DNA of 64,000 nt from Fibrobacteraceae bacterium. Lineage in GTDB: Bacteria; Fibrobacterota; Fibrobacteria; Fibrobacterales; Fibrobacteraceae. Below are positions 45,449-54,537 of the stretch, in pieces. The stretch spans positions 141,937 through 205,936 of the forward strand of contig JAGBSH010000028.1 in assembly GCA_017631885.1 (NCBI GenBank). Reading direction: 5' to 3'. A model generated the notes under the pieces. The model had not been told where the DNA came from and made no database searches. It worked only from the letters and a program-made list of their open reading frames with translations. Position numbers and translations under genes: made by a program. The stretch's first letter is position 1; each line of letters opens with the position of its first letter.

Positions 45449-45886
45449 CTACGAAGCTCTGATAGGAGCTGTTGCCTTTTCAATATCAAAAAGACGACGA
45501 ATTTGTTCTAATTTTACAGAATCTCTTTCTTCTAATTCCAAGAAGGCAAAAGATATAGCTACCACTATCGCTGCTGGATAATTATTGGCTTTCTTTACAA
45601 ATTCACTATCAGAAACACCTTCGTTCATAAAATCTACAACAAAAGTATCCCAATCATCTTCGTCTAAAATTTCAATGGCTTCTTCTTCTGAAGCAACGGC
45701 TTGAATTTCAGCACCTGTCAACAAATCTGAGAGAAATTCTAACGCTGCGTGACGGCGAGCGTCATCATTTTCCCAAAGAAGAATTTTGCGGGAAGTGTAA
45801 TCCTGAACAACAGGTTCAGCAGAAGATTCAACAGAAACTTCTGCTGAAATTTCTGTTTCTTGTTCAAATTCATTTTCTTTTTCCAT
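45449..45886 (-). CDS. Stand-alone receiver-like protein
   Basis: A 145-aa protein. After an acidic N-terminal 30 residues rich in Glu/Ser/Val, residues about 32-130 look like a response-regulator receiver: KILLWENDD acidic pocket, FVVDFMNEG with a possible phospho-Asp, then AIVVAISFA. There is no output domain and the conserved Lys is not obvious, so phosphorylation is uncertain. TATATTTG lies so that 7 nt separate TATATT from the ATG, with no ribosome binding site. Confidence 0.6.
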   Translation of the reverse strand: MEKENEFEQETEISAEVSVESSAEPVVQDYTSRKILLWENDDARRHAALEFLSDLLTGAEIQAVASEEEAIEILDEDDWDTFVVDFMNEGVSDSEFVKKANNYPAAIVVAISFAFLELEERDSVKLEQIRRLFDIEKATAPIRAS

Positions 45887-45960
45887 AACGCCAAATATAG
45901 TAAAATCCCGAAATAAAAAATCTTAAATATTCCTATCAACATTTGAAATGTTATTCCAAC

Positions 45961-45997
45961 AAAACAAAAGACGCTCCAGTTTAACGAAACGTCTTTA
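45961..45997 (-). terminator. Terminator after tRNA-Glu
   Basis: Stem AAAGACG/CGTCTTT around an inner GTTT/AAAC pair, followed on the minus strand by a T-rich tail (TGTTTTGTT). Confidence 0.6.
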
Positions 45998-46070
45998 TAG
46001 CGCGTATGGGACTCGAACCCATGTTACCGGCGTGAGAGGCCAGCGTCCTAGACCACTAGACGAACGCGCC
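45998..46070 (-). tRNA. tRNA-Glu(CTC)
   Basis: A 73-nt cloverleaf: acceptor GGCGCGT/ACGCGCT with a G-T first pair, anticodon stem CTGGC/GCCGG with loop CTCTCAC (anticodon CTC), T-loop GGTTCGAGTCC, discriminator A. CCA not encoded. It lies only 14 nt beyond the ppiD stop with no own promoter seen, so it may be processed from the ppiD transcript. Confidence 0.95.
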
Positions 46071-46084
46071 TCAAATTTTAGGCA

Positions 46085-48004
46085 TTAATCTTTATAGTAA
46101 AGATCTAAATTATTAACTACATCTGCAGAAGCTTCCAATTCTTGAACGTAATCAGAAACCACTGTTGAAGAAGCAAAACGGTAAGAATTCAAAACTTCTT
46201 CTGAAACAGCAGCATTCAAAGCTTCTTCTGATGGAGTAGAAACAGCATTAATGCGAACTAAAACAGCACCAGATTCTGTTTCAATAGGTGTTCCCCATTC
46301 GCCTACTTTTTGTGTCTTTAGAATTTTAGACAAAATAGGAGAACCATAACCAATACCAGCTACAAAACCATCAACAGATGAATGAGCATTTTCACAAGCT
46401 ACTTTTTCTACTGTTGGCAAAACAGAATCTGTTGGATTCCATACTTTAATTTGAGATTCTACAGAAGTCAAATATTCTTTTGCTGCTTTAGCAGAAGCGT
46501 TTCTTGCAAGTGTATTGCGAATATCATCGAAATAAGGACCAATCTGACGTTCACCAGCCACTAAGCTATCCTTTTTGAATGCAAGAAGTACAAATTTTTT
46601 GTTTTTCAAAACATTAGAATAAGCACCTTGTGGTTCTGGGCTATTTTCATTTGCAAACAAGAAAGAAGAGAAACCTTGTAAGTAACCAGTTTCCTGAATG
46701 TTCCCTTGACGAGGAATCCAAGCACTTTCTTTTACTTCAAGATTCATTTCTTTAGCTGCATCTTTGAAAGCCTTGCCACTTTCAGCACTTGTTTTTAAAG
46801 AAGCAAGAATTGCTGAAAGACTGTCTTCTGTCTGAGAAGATGGAGTTACAGTAATCAAGATATGAGCTGCTTTTACTTTTTCAACACCTGTTGAATCAGT
46901 CATTTTTCCATGAGATTGAATAATATGATAACCAAATTGAGTGCGAACTGGTTCAGAAATAGCGCCAGAATCAAGAGCGAATGCGGCGTTTTCAAATTCT
47001 TTTACCCAAGCGCCACGAGCAGTATAATCACCAAGCATACCACCTTGTTCTGCACTTCCTGGATCTTCTGAAGACAAACGAGCCAGTTCAGCAAAAGAAG
47101 CAGAAGAATCTAAAAGTTGGTTATAAAGAGTCATTGCATAATCACGGATATTAGCATCATCTTTTGCTGATGGTTGTAATGGAATCAAAGCGTATTCTAC
47201 ACGCATTACATCTTCACGAACAAAGAAACTATCTGGGTTTGCATTGAAATATTCTATAACGGCAGCCGAATCAATAGAAGCCGGATCTACGCTAAAATCA
47301 GCCAAAGAAACAGAAGCGACTTGGAGGTCTAGTTCCTGCAAACGACGATTGGCAGAAAAACGAGCTTCTAAAGAAGTCGGATGAACTCCTGCAGCAACAA
47401 ATGTCTGCAATTGCTTCATTGGAATGGTGCTGTTTTTCATTTCTTGTTCATAGCGCATCATAGAAGCCCATTCGTAAGCTTCTGAAGAATTAAGCCATTG
47501 TTCGTATTCTTCTTGTGTAAATGCTGTATCCACAAGGAATTTAGGCAAAGAACCTAAGAAAAGCTGGATTCTCTGATTCGCTTCTTCTGCATTTGCAGCA
47601 CTAGACTGAATCATGTAAAGGCGTTGTTGAGCTTCTTGTCCAACAAGATTACGCACCACATTCATATTGCGAAGCAATTCATCTTTCATTTCAGCAACAG
47701 AAGCGCCCAAACCGTTTTCTTGAACCTTTTCTTCTAAAACATATTGGCGAACAAACGAACGGAATACATCGGCACGTAATGCTGCGTATTGTTCGTCTTC
47801 AAAAGTTTTACCACGTTGGTTTTCTGTAATAGTCTTTACACGAGAATCAAATTCTTCTGGTGCAATAGTACGACCATTAACTTCACCAAGAGGAAAGCGG
47901 ACCGCTTGATCAGGAATGTTGTCCATAGCCAAAAGCCCGACACCGATTCCTACTGCAGAAATTGCAATAATCCATTTAGCTTTTTCGTTTATCCAAGTCA
48001 GCAT
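46085..48004 (-). CDS. ppiD: PpiD-type peptidyl-prolyl isomerase/chaperone
   Basis: A 639-aa periplasmic folding factor held by one N-terminal membrane helix (about residues 10-27). A SurA/PpiD N-terminal chaperone region is followed by a parvulin domain at about 255-360 ([29 protein letters not shown]), and a second region starting [12 protein letters not shown] that looks like a partial parvulin repeat. GGAG lies upstream of the ATG and TATATTTG further up. It is divergent from nadB. Confidence 0.85.
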   Translation of the reverse strand: MLTWINEKAKWIIAISAVGIGVGLLAMDNIPDQAVRFPLGEVNGRTIAPEEFDSRVKTITENQRGKTFEDEQYAALRADVFRSFVRQYVLEEKVQENGLGASVAEMKDELLRNMNVVRNLVGQEAQQRLYMIQSSAANAEEANQRIQLFLGSLPKFLVDTAFTQEEYEQWLNSSEAYEWASMMRYEQEMKNSTIPMKQLQTFVAAGVHPTSLEARFSANRRLQELDLQVASVSLADFSVDPASIDSAAVIEYFNANPDSFFVREDVMRVEYALIPLQPSAKDDANIRDYAMTLYNQLLDSSASFAELARLSSEDPGSAEQGGMLGDYTARGAWVKEFENAAFALDSGAISEPVRTQFGYHIIQSHGKMTDSTGVEKVKAAHILITVTPSSQTEDSLSAILASLKTSAESGKAFKDAAKEMNLEVKESAWIPRQGNIQETGYLQGFSSFLFANENSPEPQGAYSNVLKNKKFVLLAFKKDSLVAGERQIGPYFDDIRNTLARNASAKAAKEYLTSVESQIKVWNPTDSVLPTVEKVACENAHSSVDGFVAGIGYGSPILSKILKTQKVGEWGTPIETESGAVLVRINAVSTPSEEALNAAVSEEVLNSYRFASSTVVSDYVQELEASADVVNNLDLYYKD

Positions 48005-48087
48005 TAAGAAAATACTCCGTTAAATTTGGAGGCAAATATAGCAAAATTTTTCTATTTATGTATTCTAGGACTCTTCTGGAGGTTCTT

Positions 48088-49656
48088 TTGTACGATATTC
48101 TTATTTTAGGCGCCGGCATATCCGGACTTTCTGCTGCCATTTATGCAGCCGAACAGGGACTTTCTGTTCTCATTTTAACCAAAGGGGCAAAACCTGATGG
48201 TTCTTCAAATTACGCACAAGGCGGTATTGCTGCCGTTACTTCAAAAAAAGATTCTTTTGAATTACACATTGCTGACACGGCAGAAGCTGGGGCTGGCCTT
48301 TGCAAAAAGAAACCAGTAGAAATTCTTACCAAAAGCGGGCCTTTAACTATCCAAAAATTATTGGATTGGGGTGTTCAGTTTACACCAGCCGCTAAAAATG
48401 AAGAAAACCTCAAATTTGATTTGCATTTAGAAGGCGGGCATTCTCATAAACGCATTTTGCATGCAGCTGACTTAACTGGCAAAGAAATGATGCGAGCACT
48501 TTTAGCCCGTTTAAAAAAGACAAAAGGCATTGATTATATTGAAAACGCATTTGTTTATGATTTGATTTTATCCAAAAAAGAAAAACGTTGCATTGGAGCA
48601 AAAATTGTTTTACAAAAAACGGGAGAAGTCCAATCTATTTTTGCCAAAGCAACGATTCTTGCTACTGGTGGCGCTGGTAGAATTTGGTGTTATACTGTTT
48701 GCCCACAAGATAGTACAGGAGATGGAATTGCTATTGCGGCAAGAGCTGGTAATGCTTTACAAGATTTGGAATTTATGCAATTTCACCCCACATCACTTTA
48801 CGCCCCAAAACTTAAAAAGCCTTTTTTAATTTCAGAAGCGGTGCGTGGTTTTGGAGCTATCTTAAAAAATAAAAGTGGCGAAGAATTTATGGACCAAGTC
48901 CACCCTTTACGCTCTTTAGCCCCAAGAGATATTGTGACTAGAGCTATTCAAAGAGAAATGGAAAAACGCAAAGAACCTTGTATGTTCCTTGACCTTTCAG
49001 CGCATACACCTAAAGACATAAAATCGCATTTTCCAAATATTTATGCAAAATGTCTTGAAGTGGGCATTGATATGACCAAAGAATGGATCCCTGTTGTTCC
49101 TGCCGCACATTACATGTGCGGCGGTGTTCTTGTCGATACCAATTCGCGTTCAGAAACAAAAGGACTTTATGCTTCTGGAGAAGTGGCAGCTACAGGCGTT
49201 CATGGCGCTAACCGACTAGCCTCTAATTCGCTTCTTGAAAGTGTTGTTTTCTCTTTACGAGCAATTGATGACATTATAAAGAATGGTATTTTAAAAGAAA
49301 CCTTTAAAATTCCTACGTCAAAATCCACTTTTGTATCTATCAAAAATGGTACGGAATGGAAAAAGAAACGCTCTGCTCTGCAAAAATTAATGTGGAAATA
49401 TTGCAGCATAGTCAGAACAGAAGAAGGGCTTAAAAAAGGTTTAGAAATTGTTAAGCAAGAAGAACGACTTATGAATGCAGAAATGAAAAAGTCAAATCAA
49501 ATTTCTCTTGCTTTGCTTGAATTCAGAAATGCCGTACAAACATCTAGACTGATTCTTGAAAGCGCTTTAAAACGAAAAGAATCAAGAGGTTTACACTATA
49601 TTCTGGACTACCCCAATCAAGAAAAGAAACCTAAGCATTACAGCATTTATTTATAA
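48088..49656 (+). CDS. nadB: L-aspartate oxidase
   Basis: NadB oxidises aspartate to iminoaspartate at the start of NAD synthesis. The FAD motif YDILILGAGISGLSAAIYAAE, the GSSNYAQGGIAAV block, HxxxTSLY-type EFMQFHPTSLY, the catalytic RGFGAIL and HGANRLASNSLLE segments fit the family. I place the start at TTG 48088 (522 aa), with GGAGG exactly 5 nt upstream; an ATG 30 nt earlier has no ribosome binding site. nadK near 60 kb acts later in NADP formation. Confidence 0.92.
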   Translation: MYDILILGAGISGLSAAIYAAEQGLSVLILTKGAKPDGSSNYAQGGIAAVTSKKDSFELHIADTAEAGAGLCKKKPVEILTKSGPLTIQKLLDWGVQFTPAAKNEENLKFDLHLEGGHSHKRILHAADLTGKEMMRALLARLKKTKGIDYIENAFVYDLILSKKEKRCIGAKIVLQKTGEVQSIFAKATILATGGAGRIWCYTVCPQDSTGDGIAIAARAGNALQDLEFMQFHPTSLYAPKLKKPFLISEAVRGFGAILKNKSGEEFMDQVHPLRSLAPRDIVTRAIQREMEKRKEPCMFLDLSAHTPKDIKSHFPNIYAKCLEVGIDMTKEWIPVVPAAHYMCGGVLVDTNSRSETKGLYASGEVAATGVHGANRLASNSLLESVVFSLRAIDDIIKNGILKETFKIPTSKSTFVSIKNGTEWKKKRSALQKLMWKYCSIVRTEEGLKKGLEIVKQEERLMNAEMKKSNQISLALLEFRNAVQTSRLILESALKRKESRGLHYILDYPNQEKKPKHYSIYL

Positions 49657-49669
49657 CATTCTTTAAACA

Positions 49670-49712
49670 AAAATTATTACCAACCGCACCTGTGCGAGTT
49701 GGTAATAATTTT
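49670..49712. terminator. Bidirectional terminator between nadB and the lipoprotein gene
   Basis: A long stem AAAATTATTACCAAC/GTTGGTAATAATTTT with an inner GCAC/GTGC pair. T-runs flank it on both strands, so it can end both convergent transcripts. Confidence 0.8.
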
Positions 49713-49750
49713 CACAATCCAGCAAAGACAAATACCAAAAGGTTTTATCA

Positions 49751-50992
49751 CTATAATTTACATTGTGGTAATGGATTTTCTAATTGAACACGAATCGTAT
49801 CTAAACGTTTTGGGTAATCAAGAGCTGCATCCATTTGCATAACCCCAATAACACCATCTGCTAAACGCGCTTTTATATTAGAAACATCGTCCCAAATTTG
49901 AGCATGCCCTGTGCCTTTACCGCCTTTATCATAGCCAGCATCAGCCAAAATTGGCTTACCAGTAATTTCAGCAATTTGTTTCCAGGTCATTGGGTTTCCT
50001 GAACGGATTTTTTCTGAACCAGCTAAAGTGCGACCACCTGAAGTACTTGCAAAATCAATTACATCTAAATTAAAATTTGAATACCAAGATTCAGGATTTT
50101 CTATCCACGGAGATATGTCTATTGCAATTTTTGCTTTTGGTAATTCTTGTTTTATAACTTGAACAATTTGTTCAAAATAAACACCCATCAAAGAATCTGG
50201 AATACCTCCACCTACTTGAGCTATGCTATCATAGCGCACTTTTTGTTCTGACCCCGAATGAGAATATTGGTAAAAATCAGGTTCTATAAGCCAAATGGAT
50301 TCAAATTCTTTTGGATCCATTGAATAATAAAATTCTATTTGTTCGCGCATCCCTACTGTATAAGCTTTATAACGAGACAAAATAGAATCCGCAAAAAATT
50401 CCCTAATCAAAGAAGCTCCATGAGTACAATGTGTAGATTCTTTAGCCATATCACAATCAGAAAGACCATGGTCTTTACCAAATTCTGCTATGACATAAGC
50501 ATAAATCATTGGCGTTGCTTTTACTTCTAAACACATATCTATCATTCTTGCTTCAAAAGCATTGTAAAAATCGTTATCCCCTAACCACACTGCAATGTAA
50601 TCGACGCCAGCATAATGTTCTTTATCTTCACTTGCCGCTTGCCAAGCAGCTCCAAAATTAAATTTACATGGGTCAAAACCTGTTGTTGATGCGCTTACTT
50701 GATGTTCTTTCCAAACACCATTTTCGCAAATTTTATAGGTACTCCCTTGAGAAACCCAAGCAAAAGCACCATTTTCTTCACAAGTTTGTTTTGTGGTACT
50801 AGTAGAAACAGATAAAGAATCTTTTTCTACACCAGAAGAAAGAACAAGAGAATTTTCTACAGATGTAGAAGAAATATTTTCAAGAGACGCATCTGGTGCA
50901 TTGAGATTTTCACTTTCGCTACAGCCATTAAAAAATAGAGCAAAGAAAAAGGCAAAAAAGAATAAAAAAAGACCAAGCAACGAATGCTTCAT
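49751..50992 (-). CDS. Secreted lipoprotein with glycosidase-like TIM-barrel region
   Basis: A 413-aa lipoprotein (lipobox FNGC). A Ser/Thr-rich linker is followed by a small Cys module (QTCEENGAF...YKICENGVW), a style common in secreted proteins of fibre-degrading Fibrobacter. The rest reads like a TIM barrel: GVDYIAVWLGDND, TPMIYAYVIAEFG, SIWLIEPDFYQY, AKIAIDISPWIE, DFASTSGGRT and KPILADAGYDKGG. Acidic residues at strand ends (EPD, DIS, DAG) suit a glycoside hydrolase, but I cannot name a family. AGGAG lies before the chosen ATG. Confidence 0.55.
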   Translation of the reverse strand: MKHSLLGLFLFFFAFFFALFFNGCSESENLNAPDASLENISSTSVENSLVLSSGVEKDSLSVSTSTTKQTCEENGAFAWVSQGSTYKICENGVWKEHQVSASTTGFDPCKFNFGAAWQAASEDKEHYAGVDYIAVWLGDNDFYNAFEARMIDMCLEVKATPMIYAYVIAEFGKDHGLSDCDMAKESTHCTHGASLIREFFADSILSRYKAYTVGMREQIEFYYSMDPKEFESIWLIEPDFYQYSHSGSEQKVRYDSIAQVGGGIPDSLMGVYFEQIVQVIKQELPKAKIAIDISPWIENPESWYSNFNLDVIDFASTSGGRTLAGSEKIRSGNPMTWKQIAEITGKPILADAGYDKGGKGTGHAQIWDDVSNIKARLADGVIGVMQMDAALDYPKRLDTIRVQLENPLPQCKL

Positions 50993-51086
50993 AATATCTC
51001 CTTTATCCCCGAATATCCCAAACGTTACCAAAGGTAATAAAAAAAATATTTTCTATGTGATTTAAAACAACATTTAAAAGAAAAAC

Positions 51087-51099
51087 TATATTTACATCT
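51087..51099 (+). promoter_or_regulatory. -10 element of the Ser/Thr kinase gene
   Basis: TATATT (51087-51092), then exactly 7 nt, then the ATG; no ribosome binding site. The spacing matches der and the gene at 45886. Confidence 0.45.
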
Positions 51100-52161
51100 A
51101 TGGAGTCTAAAACAAAACCAGAGGAAAAAGAGAAAACCACCGTTAAAAGAACTCGCAAAAAAGTAGTTCCTGATAAAATTGGTGGTTATAAGCCTGTTCA
51201 GAAAATCGGTGAAGGGGCTATGGGTGAAATTTGGCTCTGTGAAGACCCATCTCTTTCCCGAAAAGTGGTTGTTAAACAAATGCAGGCAAGTCTTACTGGC
51301 TATGAAGACTTAATCCAGCGTTTTCAACGCGAAGCTATTTTGCTTGCTCACTTGAACCACCCAAACATTGTGCATGCTTACTCGGTTTGGCAAGAACGAA
51401 ATGGCAGACTTTCTCTTGCGATGGAATTTGTCCATGGCAAAAATCTTCGCGAAATTTTAGATATTTGCGCAAGACCTCCAGTCTGGGTCGTTTGTTACAT
51501 TCTCCACGAAATTTTGCAAGCTTTAGTTTGCGCCCATAAACACCAGATTATTCACCGCGACTTAAAACCAAGCAATATGATGGTTGAAAAAAACGGTAAA
51601 ATTCGTTTGCTTGATTTTGGTATAGCTAGAAACGCCGGAGCTGGTCAAGAAATGACATTACCAGGTAGTGTCCTTGGAACAGCCGCCTATATGAGTCCTG
51701 AACAAATTTCAGCTCAGCCAGTCACTCCTTTATCTGATTTATTCAGTTTAGGTATTATTGCAAGTGAAATGCTTTTGGGAAAAAATCCTTTCCGTGGTGA
51801 AACCATTGAACAAACATCTCAATTTATTTTAAACGTCAAATTAAGTCCAAAGCACTTCCCTGCTGACGTTCCCAAACCACTTCGTCATTTTGTTTGCAAA
51901 ATGCTTGAAAAGAAACCACAAAATCGTTTCAAAGACGCACAAGCAGCAGCAGACGCTTTAGCTAATTTAATGGTTGATTTCCCACGCCAATTAGATTTAC
52001 CTTTAGCCCAATGGCTTAGAGCAACTTGCGCTCAAGTTCCTTATACTGATGTAATCCAGCAGAATTATTCTCGTAAAAAATGGATTATTTTTGGACTTGG
52101 TGCTTTAGCCCCGACATTGCTATTTGTCTTGATTTTTGTCATTAAAGGACTATTCTCTTGA
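51100..52161 (+). CDS. Membrane Ser/Thr protein kinase
   Basis: A 353-aa Hanks-type kinase. A basic N-terminal 27 residues precede the kinase domain (about 28-295): IGEGAMGEIW glycine loop, VVVKQM with the ATP Lys, HRDLKPSN catalytic loop, LLDFGIAR, and AAYMSPEQIS. One membrane helix (about 325-350) ends the protein with no extracellular domain. The mRNA may be leaderless. The next gene, cvpA, overlaps the stop by 4 nt, so the two are coupled. Confidence 0.92.
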   Translation: MESKTKPEEKEKTTVKRTRKKVVPDKIGGYKPVQKIGEGAMGEIWLCEDPSLSRKVVVKQMQASLTGYEDLIQRFQREAILLAHLNHPNIVHAYSVWQERNGRLSLAMEFVHGKNLREILDICARPPVWVVCYILHEILQALVCAHKHQIIHRDLKPSNMMVEKNGKIRLLDFGIARNAGAGQEMTLPGSVLGTAAYMSPEQISAQPVTPLSDLFSLGIIASEMLLGKNPFRGETIEQTSQFILNVKLSPKHFPADVPKPLRHFVCKMLEKKPQNRFKDAQAAADALANLMVDFPRQLDLPLAQWLRATCAQVPYTDVIQQNYSRKKWIIFGLGALAPTLLFVLIFVIKGLFS

Positions 52162-52805
52162 TAGCTTTAGATATTTTTTGTCTAGTTATTTGTGGTATTC
52201 TACTTTTACAAGGCATTTGGTATGGCTTTCTAAAAGGATTATTTTTTATTGTTGCCTGGTGTACTGCAGCAGTAGGAGCTTATTTCAGTTATGACATTTT
52301 AGGGAGTTTTCTTTCTGGAATTTTTGAATGGAATCAAACCACTATAAAAATCATTTGTATAGCTATCGGTTTTCTTATTCCATTTTTGCTTTTCAGTATT
52401 CTTGGACGTTTTTTGCATAAAGCCATTACAAATACTGTTTTAAATTTACCTAACCGTCTACTCGGAGCTTTACTTGGACTTTTCAAATCAATTCTTATTT
52501 GTTCTTTTATTTTAACTATCGTTCATATTCTTCCATTAACTAGTAGTTGGGAACAAGCTAGACAAAAATCTGTCGCTTACAATTTATATCTACAAGAACT
52601 AACCTTATTTGGTATTGACAATACAGCTCCAGACATCAAAGGTTTTGTAAAAGAAAAAACAAATACCGCAATAGAAAATACCGAACAAAAGATTAAAGAA
52701 TCAGCAAAAGAAATTGTCAAAGAATCTGTTGAAAAGAATTTTTCTAAAAAAGAACTATCTGATTCTTCAAAGAAAGCATTAAAAGTTCTCAATCCACAGA
52801 AATAA
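52158..52805 (+). CDS. CvpA-family membrane protein
   Basis: A 215-aa protein with four membrane segments in the first ~130 residues and the CvpA signature (LDIFCLVICGILLLQGIWYGFLKGLF). A Lys/Glu-rich amphipathic tail of about 60 residues follows. CvpA is linked to colicin V export and envelope stress. The start is TTG overlapping the kinase stop (TTGA). Confidence 0.75.
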   Translation: MIALDIFCLVICGILLLQGIWYGFLKGLFFIVAWCTAAVGAYFSYDILGSFLSGIFEWNQTTIKIICIAIGFLIPFLLFSILGRFLHKAITNTVLNLPNRLLGALLGLFKSILICSFILTIVHILPLTSSWEQARQKSVAYNLYLQELTLFGIDNTAPDIKGFVKEKTNTAIENTEQKIKESAKEIVKESVEKNFSKKELSDSSKKALKVLNPQK

Positions 52806-52879
52806 CCCCAAAAACAAGTCTTTATTTTCTGGAAATTCTCTATTAATTTCACTTTTTTTAAATATTTTCACTTTTTCCC

Positions 52880-52909
52880 TTGACAGTCCAAAAGGCTTTT
52901 TTATATTTG
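52880..52909 (+). promoter_or_regulatory. Promoter of tRNA-Asn
   Basis: TTGACA (52880-52885), 16-nt spacer, TATATTTG (52102+800, i.e. 52902-52909), 17 nt before the tRNA. It is the clearest promoter in the window and a reference for the others. Confidence 0.75.
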
Positions 52910-52926
52910 GGAACGTCAATCGACAA

Positions 52927-52999
52927 TGCCTCATAGCTCAGTCGGTAGAGCATTCGGCTGTTAACCGAATTGTCCTTGGTTCGAGCCCAAGTGAGGCAG
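52927..52999 (+). tRNA. tRNA-Asn(GTT)
   Basis: A 73-nt cloverleaf: acceptor TGCCTCA/TGAGGCA, anticodon loop CTGTTAA (anticodon GTT), T-loop GGTTCGAGCCC, discriminator G as is usual for Asn. CCA not encoded. Confidence 0.97.
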
Positions 53000-53001
53000 C
53001 G

Positions 53002-53034
53002 AAATCCCGATTCTTCGAATCGGGATTTTTTTTA
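53002..53034 (+). terminator. Terminator of tRNA-Asn
   Basis: Stem AATCCCGATTC/GAATCGGGATT with a short loop, followed by a run of T residues directly after the tRNA. Confidence 0.88.
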
Positions 53035-53125
53035 TTTTATGACTAAAATTCATTTTTAATGCCTAAAAACTCCACTCTAAAACAAATTTTGATACAACTC
53101 TTAAAAAAAAAGTTAAATTTCCCTC

Positions 53126-53551
53126 GTGGGTCACATTTTTTTCATAGCACCAAATTCCGATTCTAATCTGGATGAAATTGCAGAATGGACGCTTTATTGG
53201 TTGTTAGAACACAACCTTGTCCCTGATACTGCTATTTATAATTGCCATAATTTAAGGCAAGCTCTTGTTGCTATTGAAGCGCCTCTTGCTATAGGAGAAC
53301 CTCCTGCGTTAATTGTTTTAGATCACGCTACCCCACCACAAGAAGAAACTCTCCAATTTGCGACTAAATTGCATAATTGTATCCCAGAATCTTGGATTGT
53401 AGAAATTACTCCAAGAGATATGCCGCTTCCTCACGTTCAAGAACATTCTTTTTGGATTCAAAAACCGGTATCAGAAGCAGATTGGAAAGCTGTTCTTGAA
53501 CACGTCTTTTTAAAAGCTGGTTCCCCACAATGGTCAGCCACCACTCTTTAA
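53126..53551 (+). CDS. Second stand-alone receiver-like protein
   Basis: A 141-aa protein with a receiver-like fold: HIFFIAPNSDSN at the first strand, VLDHATPP with a possible phospho-Asp near residue 69, and FWIQKPVSEADW holding the typical Lys-Pro. There is no output domain and the acidic pocket is weak. The GTG start has TAAATT 6 nt upstream and no ribosome binding site, so it may be leaderless; the start is therefore uncertain. It overlaps the next gene by 22 nt. Confidence 0.55.
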   Translation: MGHIFFIAPNSDSNLDEIAEWTLYWLLEHNLVPDTAIYNCHNLRQALVAIEAPLAIGEPPALIVLDHATPPQEETLQFATKLHNCIPESWIVEITPRDMPLPHVQEHSFWIQKPVSEADWKAVLEHVFLKAGSPQWSATTL

Positions 53552-54534
53552 AACGCGGAGTCAGCTATTTTGGGGTCAGAAACCCAAAACATGTTTTTCA
53601 AGACATGCAAGATTTAAAAAAATCTGGTTTCACACATGTTTTGCATACTTATTCCGAAGAAGACTTGCAATATTATCGTGAAACAATGAAAGAAATCATA
53701 GACATTTCTGTAGATCTCGGGCTTTCTGTTTATGTAAATCCATGGGGTGTTGGAAGAGTTTTTGGTGGCGAAGCTTATTCTGAATTAGTAGCAAAAAATC
53801 CTGGAACAGCTCAAATTAGTGCTGATGGCACTATCCAACCAGCCATTTGCCCAACGTCTCAGGTTTTTATTGATTACTTAATGAATTGGCTAGATACAAT
53901 TGCTGAAACAAAAGCAGAAACTATTTTTTGGGATGAACCCCATTTTTATTTTGCAAAAGGGAACTTGAATAATTGGGCTTGTCGTTGTCCGAATTGCCAA
54001 AAACTTTTTAAAAAGGCATATGGCTTTCAAATGCCAGATAATTTGACACCAGAAGTTTTAGAATTCAGAGAAACAACTTTAGTCCACTTTTTGCGTCAAA
54101 TGACTGATGCCGCAAAAGAACGACAAAAAAGAAATACCGTTTGTATGTTGCCACCATGGTTCCCTGCAGGAATCGATGACTGGAATAAAATTGCTTCTTT
54201 ACCATCAGTTGATGAAATCGCCTCTGACCCATACCAAGAGCGAAATGATTCTTCTGAACTTGTTTTAAAGCATTATAAAGAAACCGCAGAGCGTTTAATG
54301 AAAACCGCAAAAGAATTTAATAAAGAAGCTCAGATGTGGGTAAAATGCTATTTGATAGAAGAAGGCAGAGAACAAGATGTCACAGATTCTGTTCTGGTTT
54401 CTTACGATGCGGGCATCCGAAATATTTTCGCTTGGTCTTATAAAGCTTCTGAATATTTATCTTGGTTGCGTTCTGACAACCCAGAAAAAGCTTGGCTAGC
54501 CTATTTAGAATCTTTCAAAAAATTATCTGTTTAA
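53530..54534 (+). CDS. TIM-barrel, glycosidase-like protein of unknown family
   Basis: A 334-aa cytoplasmic protein (no signal peptide). The repeating pattern (GFTHVLHTYSEED, SVYVNPWGVGRVFGGE, TIFWDEPHFYF near 132-142, NTVCMLPPWF, DEIASDPY, QMWVKCYLIEEG, IRNIFAWSY) is that of a (beta/alpha)8 barrel with acidic residues at strand ends, as in glycoside hydrolases. CRCPNCQ may bind zinc. I cannot assign a family. It shares 22 nt with the receiver-like gene and is convergent with mtgA. Confidence 0.55.
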   Translation: MVSHHSLKRGVSYFGVRNPKHVFQDMQDLKKSGFTHVLHTYSEEDLQYYRETMKEIIDISVDLGLSVYVNPWGVGRVFGGEAYSELVAKNPGTAQISADGTIQPAICPTSQVFIDYLMNWLDTIAETKAETIFWDEPHFYFAKGNLNNWACRCPNCQKLFKKAYGFQMPDNLTPEVLEFRETTLVHFLRQMTDAAKERQKRNTVCMLPPWFPAGIDDWNKIASLPSVDEIASDPYQERNDSSELVLKHYKETAERLMKTAKEFNKEAQMWVKCYLIEEGREQDVTDSVLVSYDAGIRNIFAWSYKASEYLSWLRSDNPEKAWLAYLESFKKLSV

Positions 54535-54537
54535 CTT

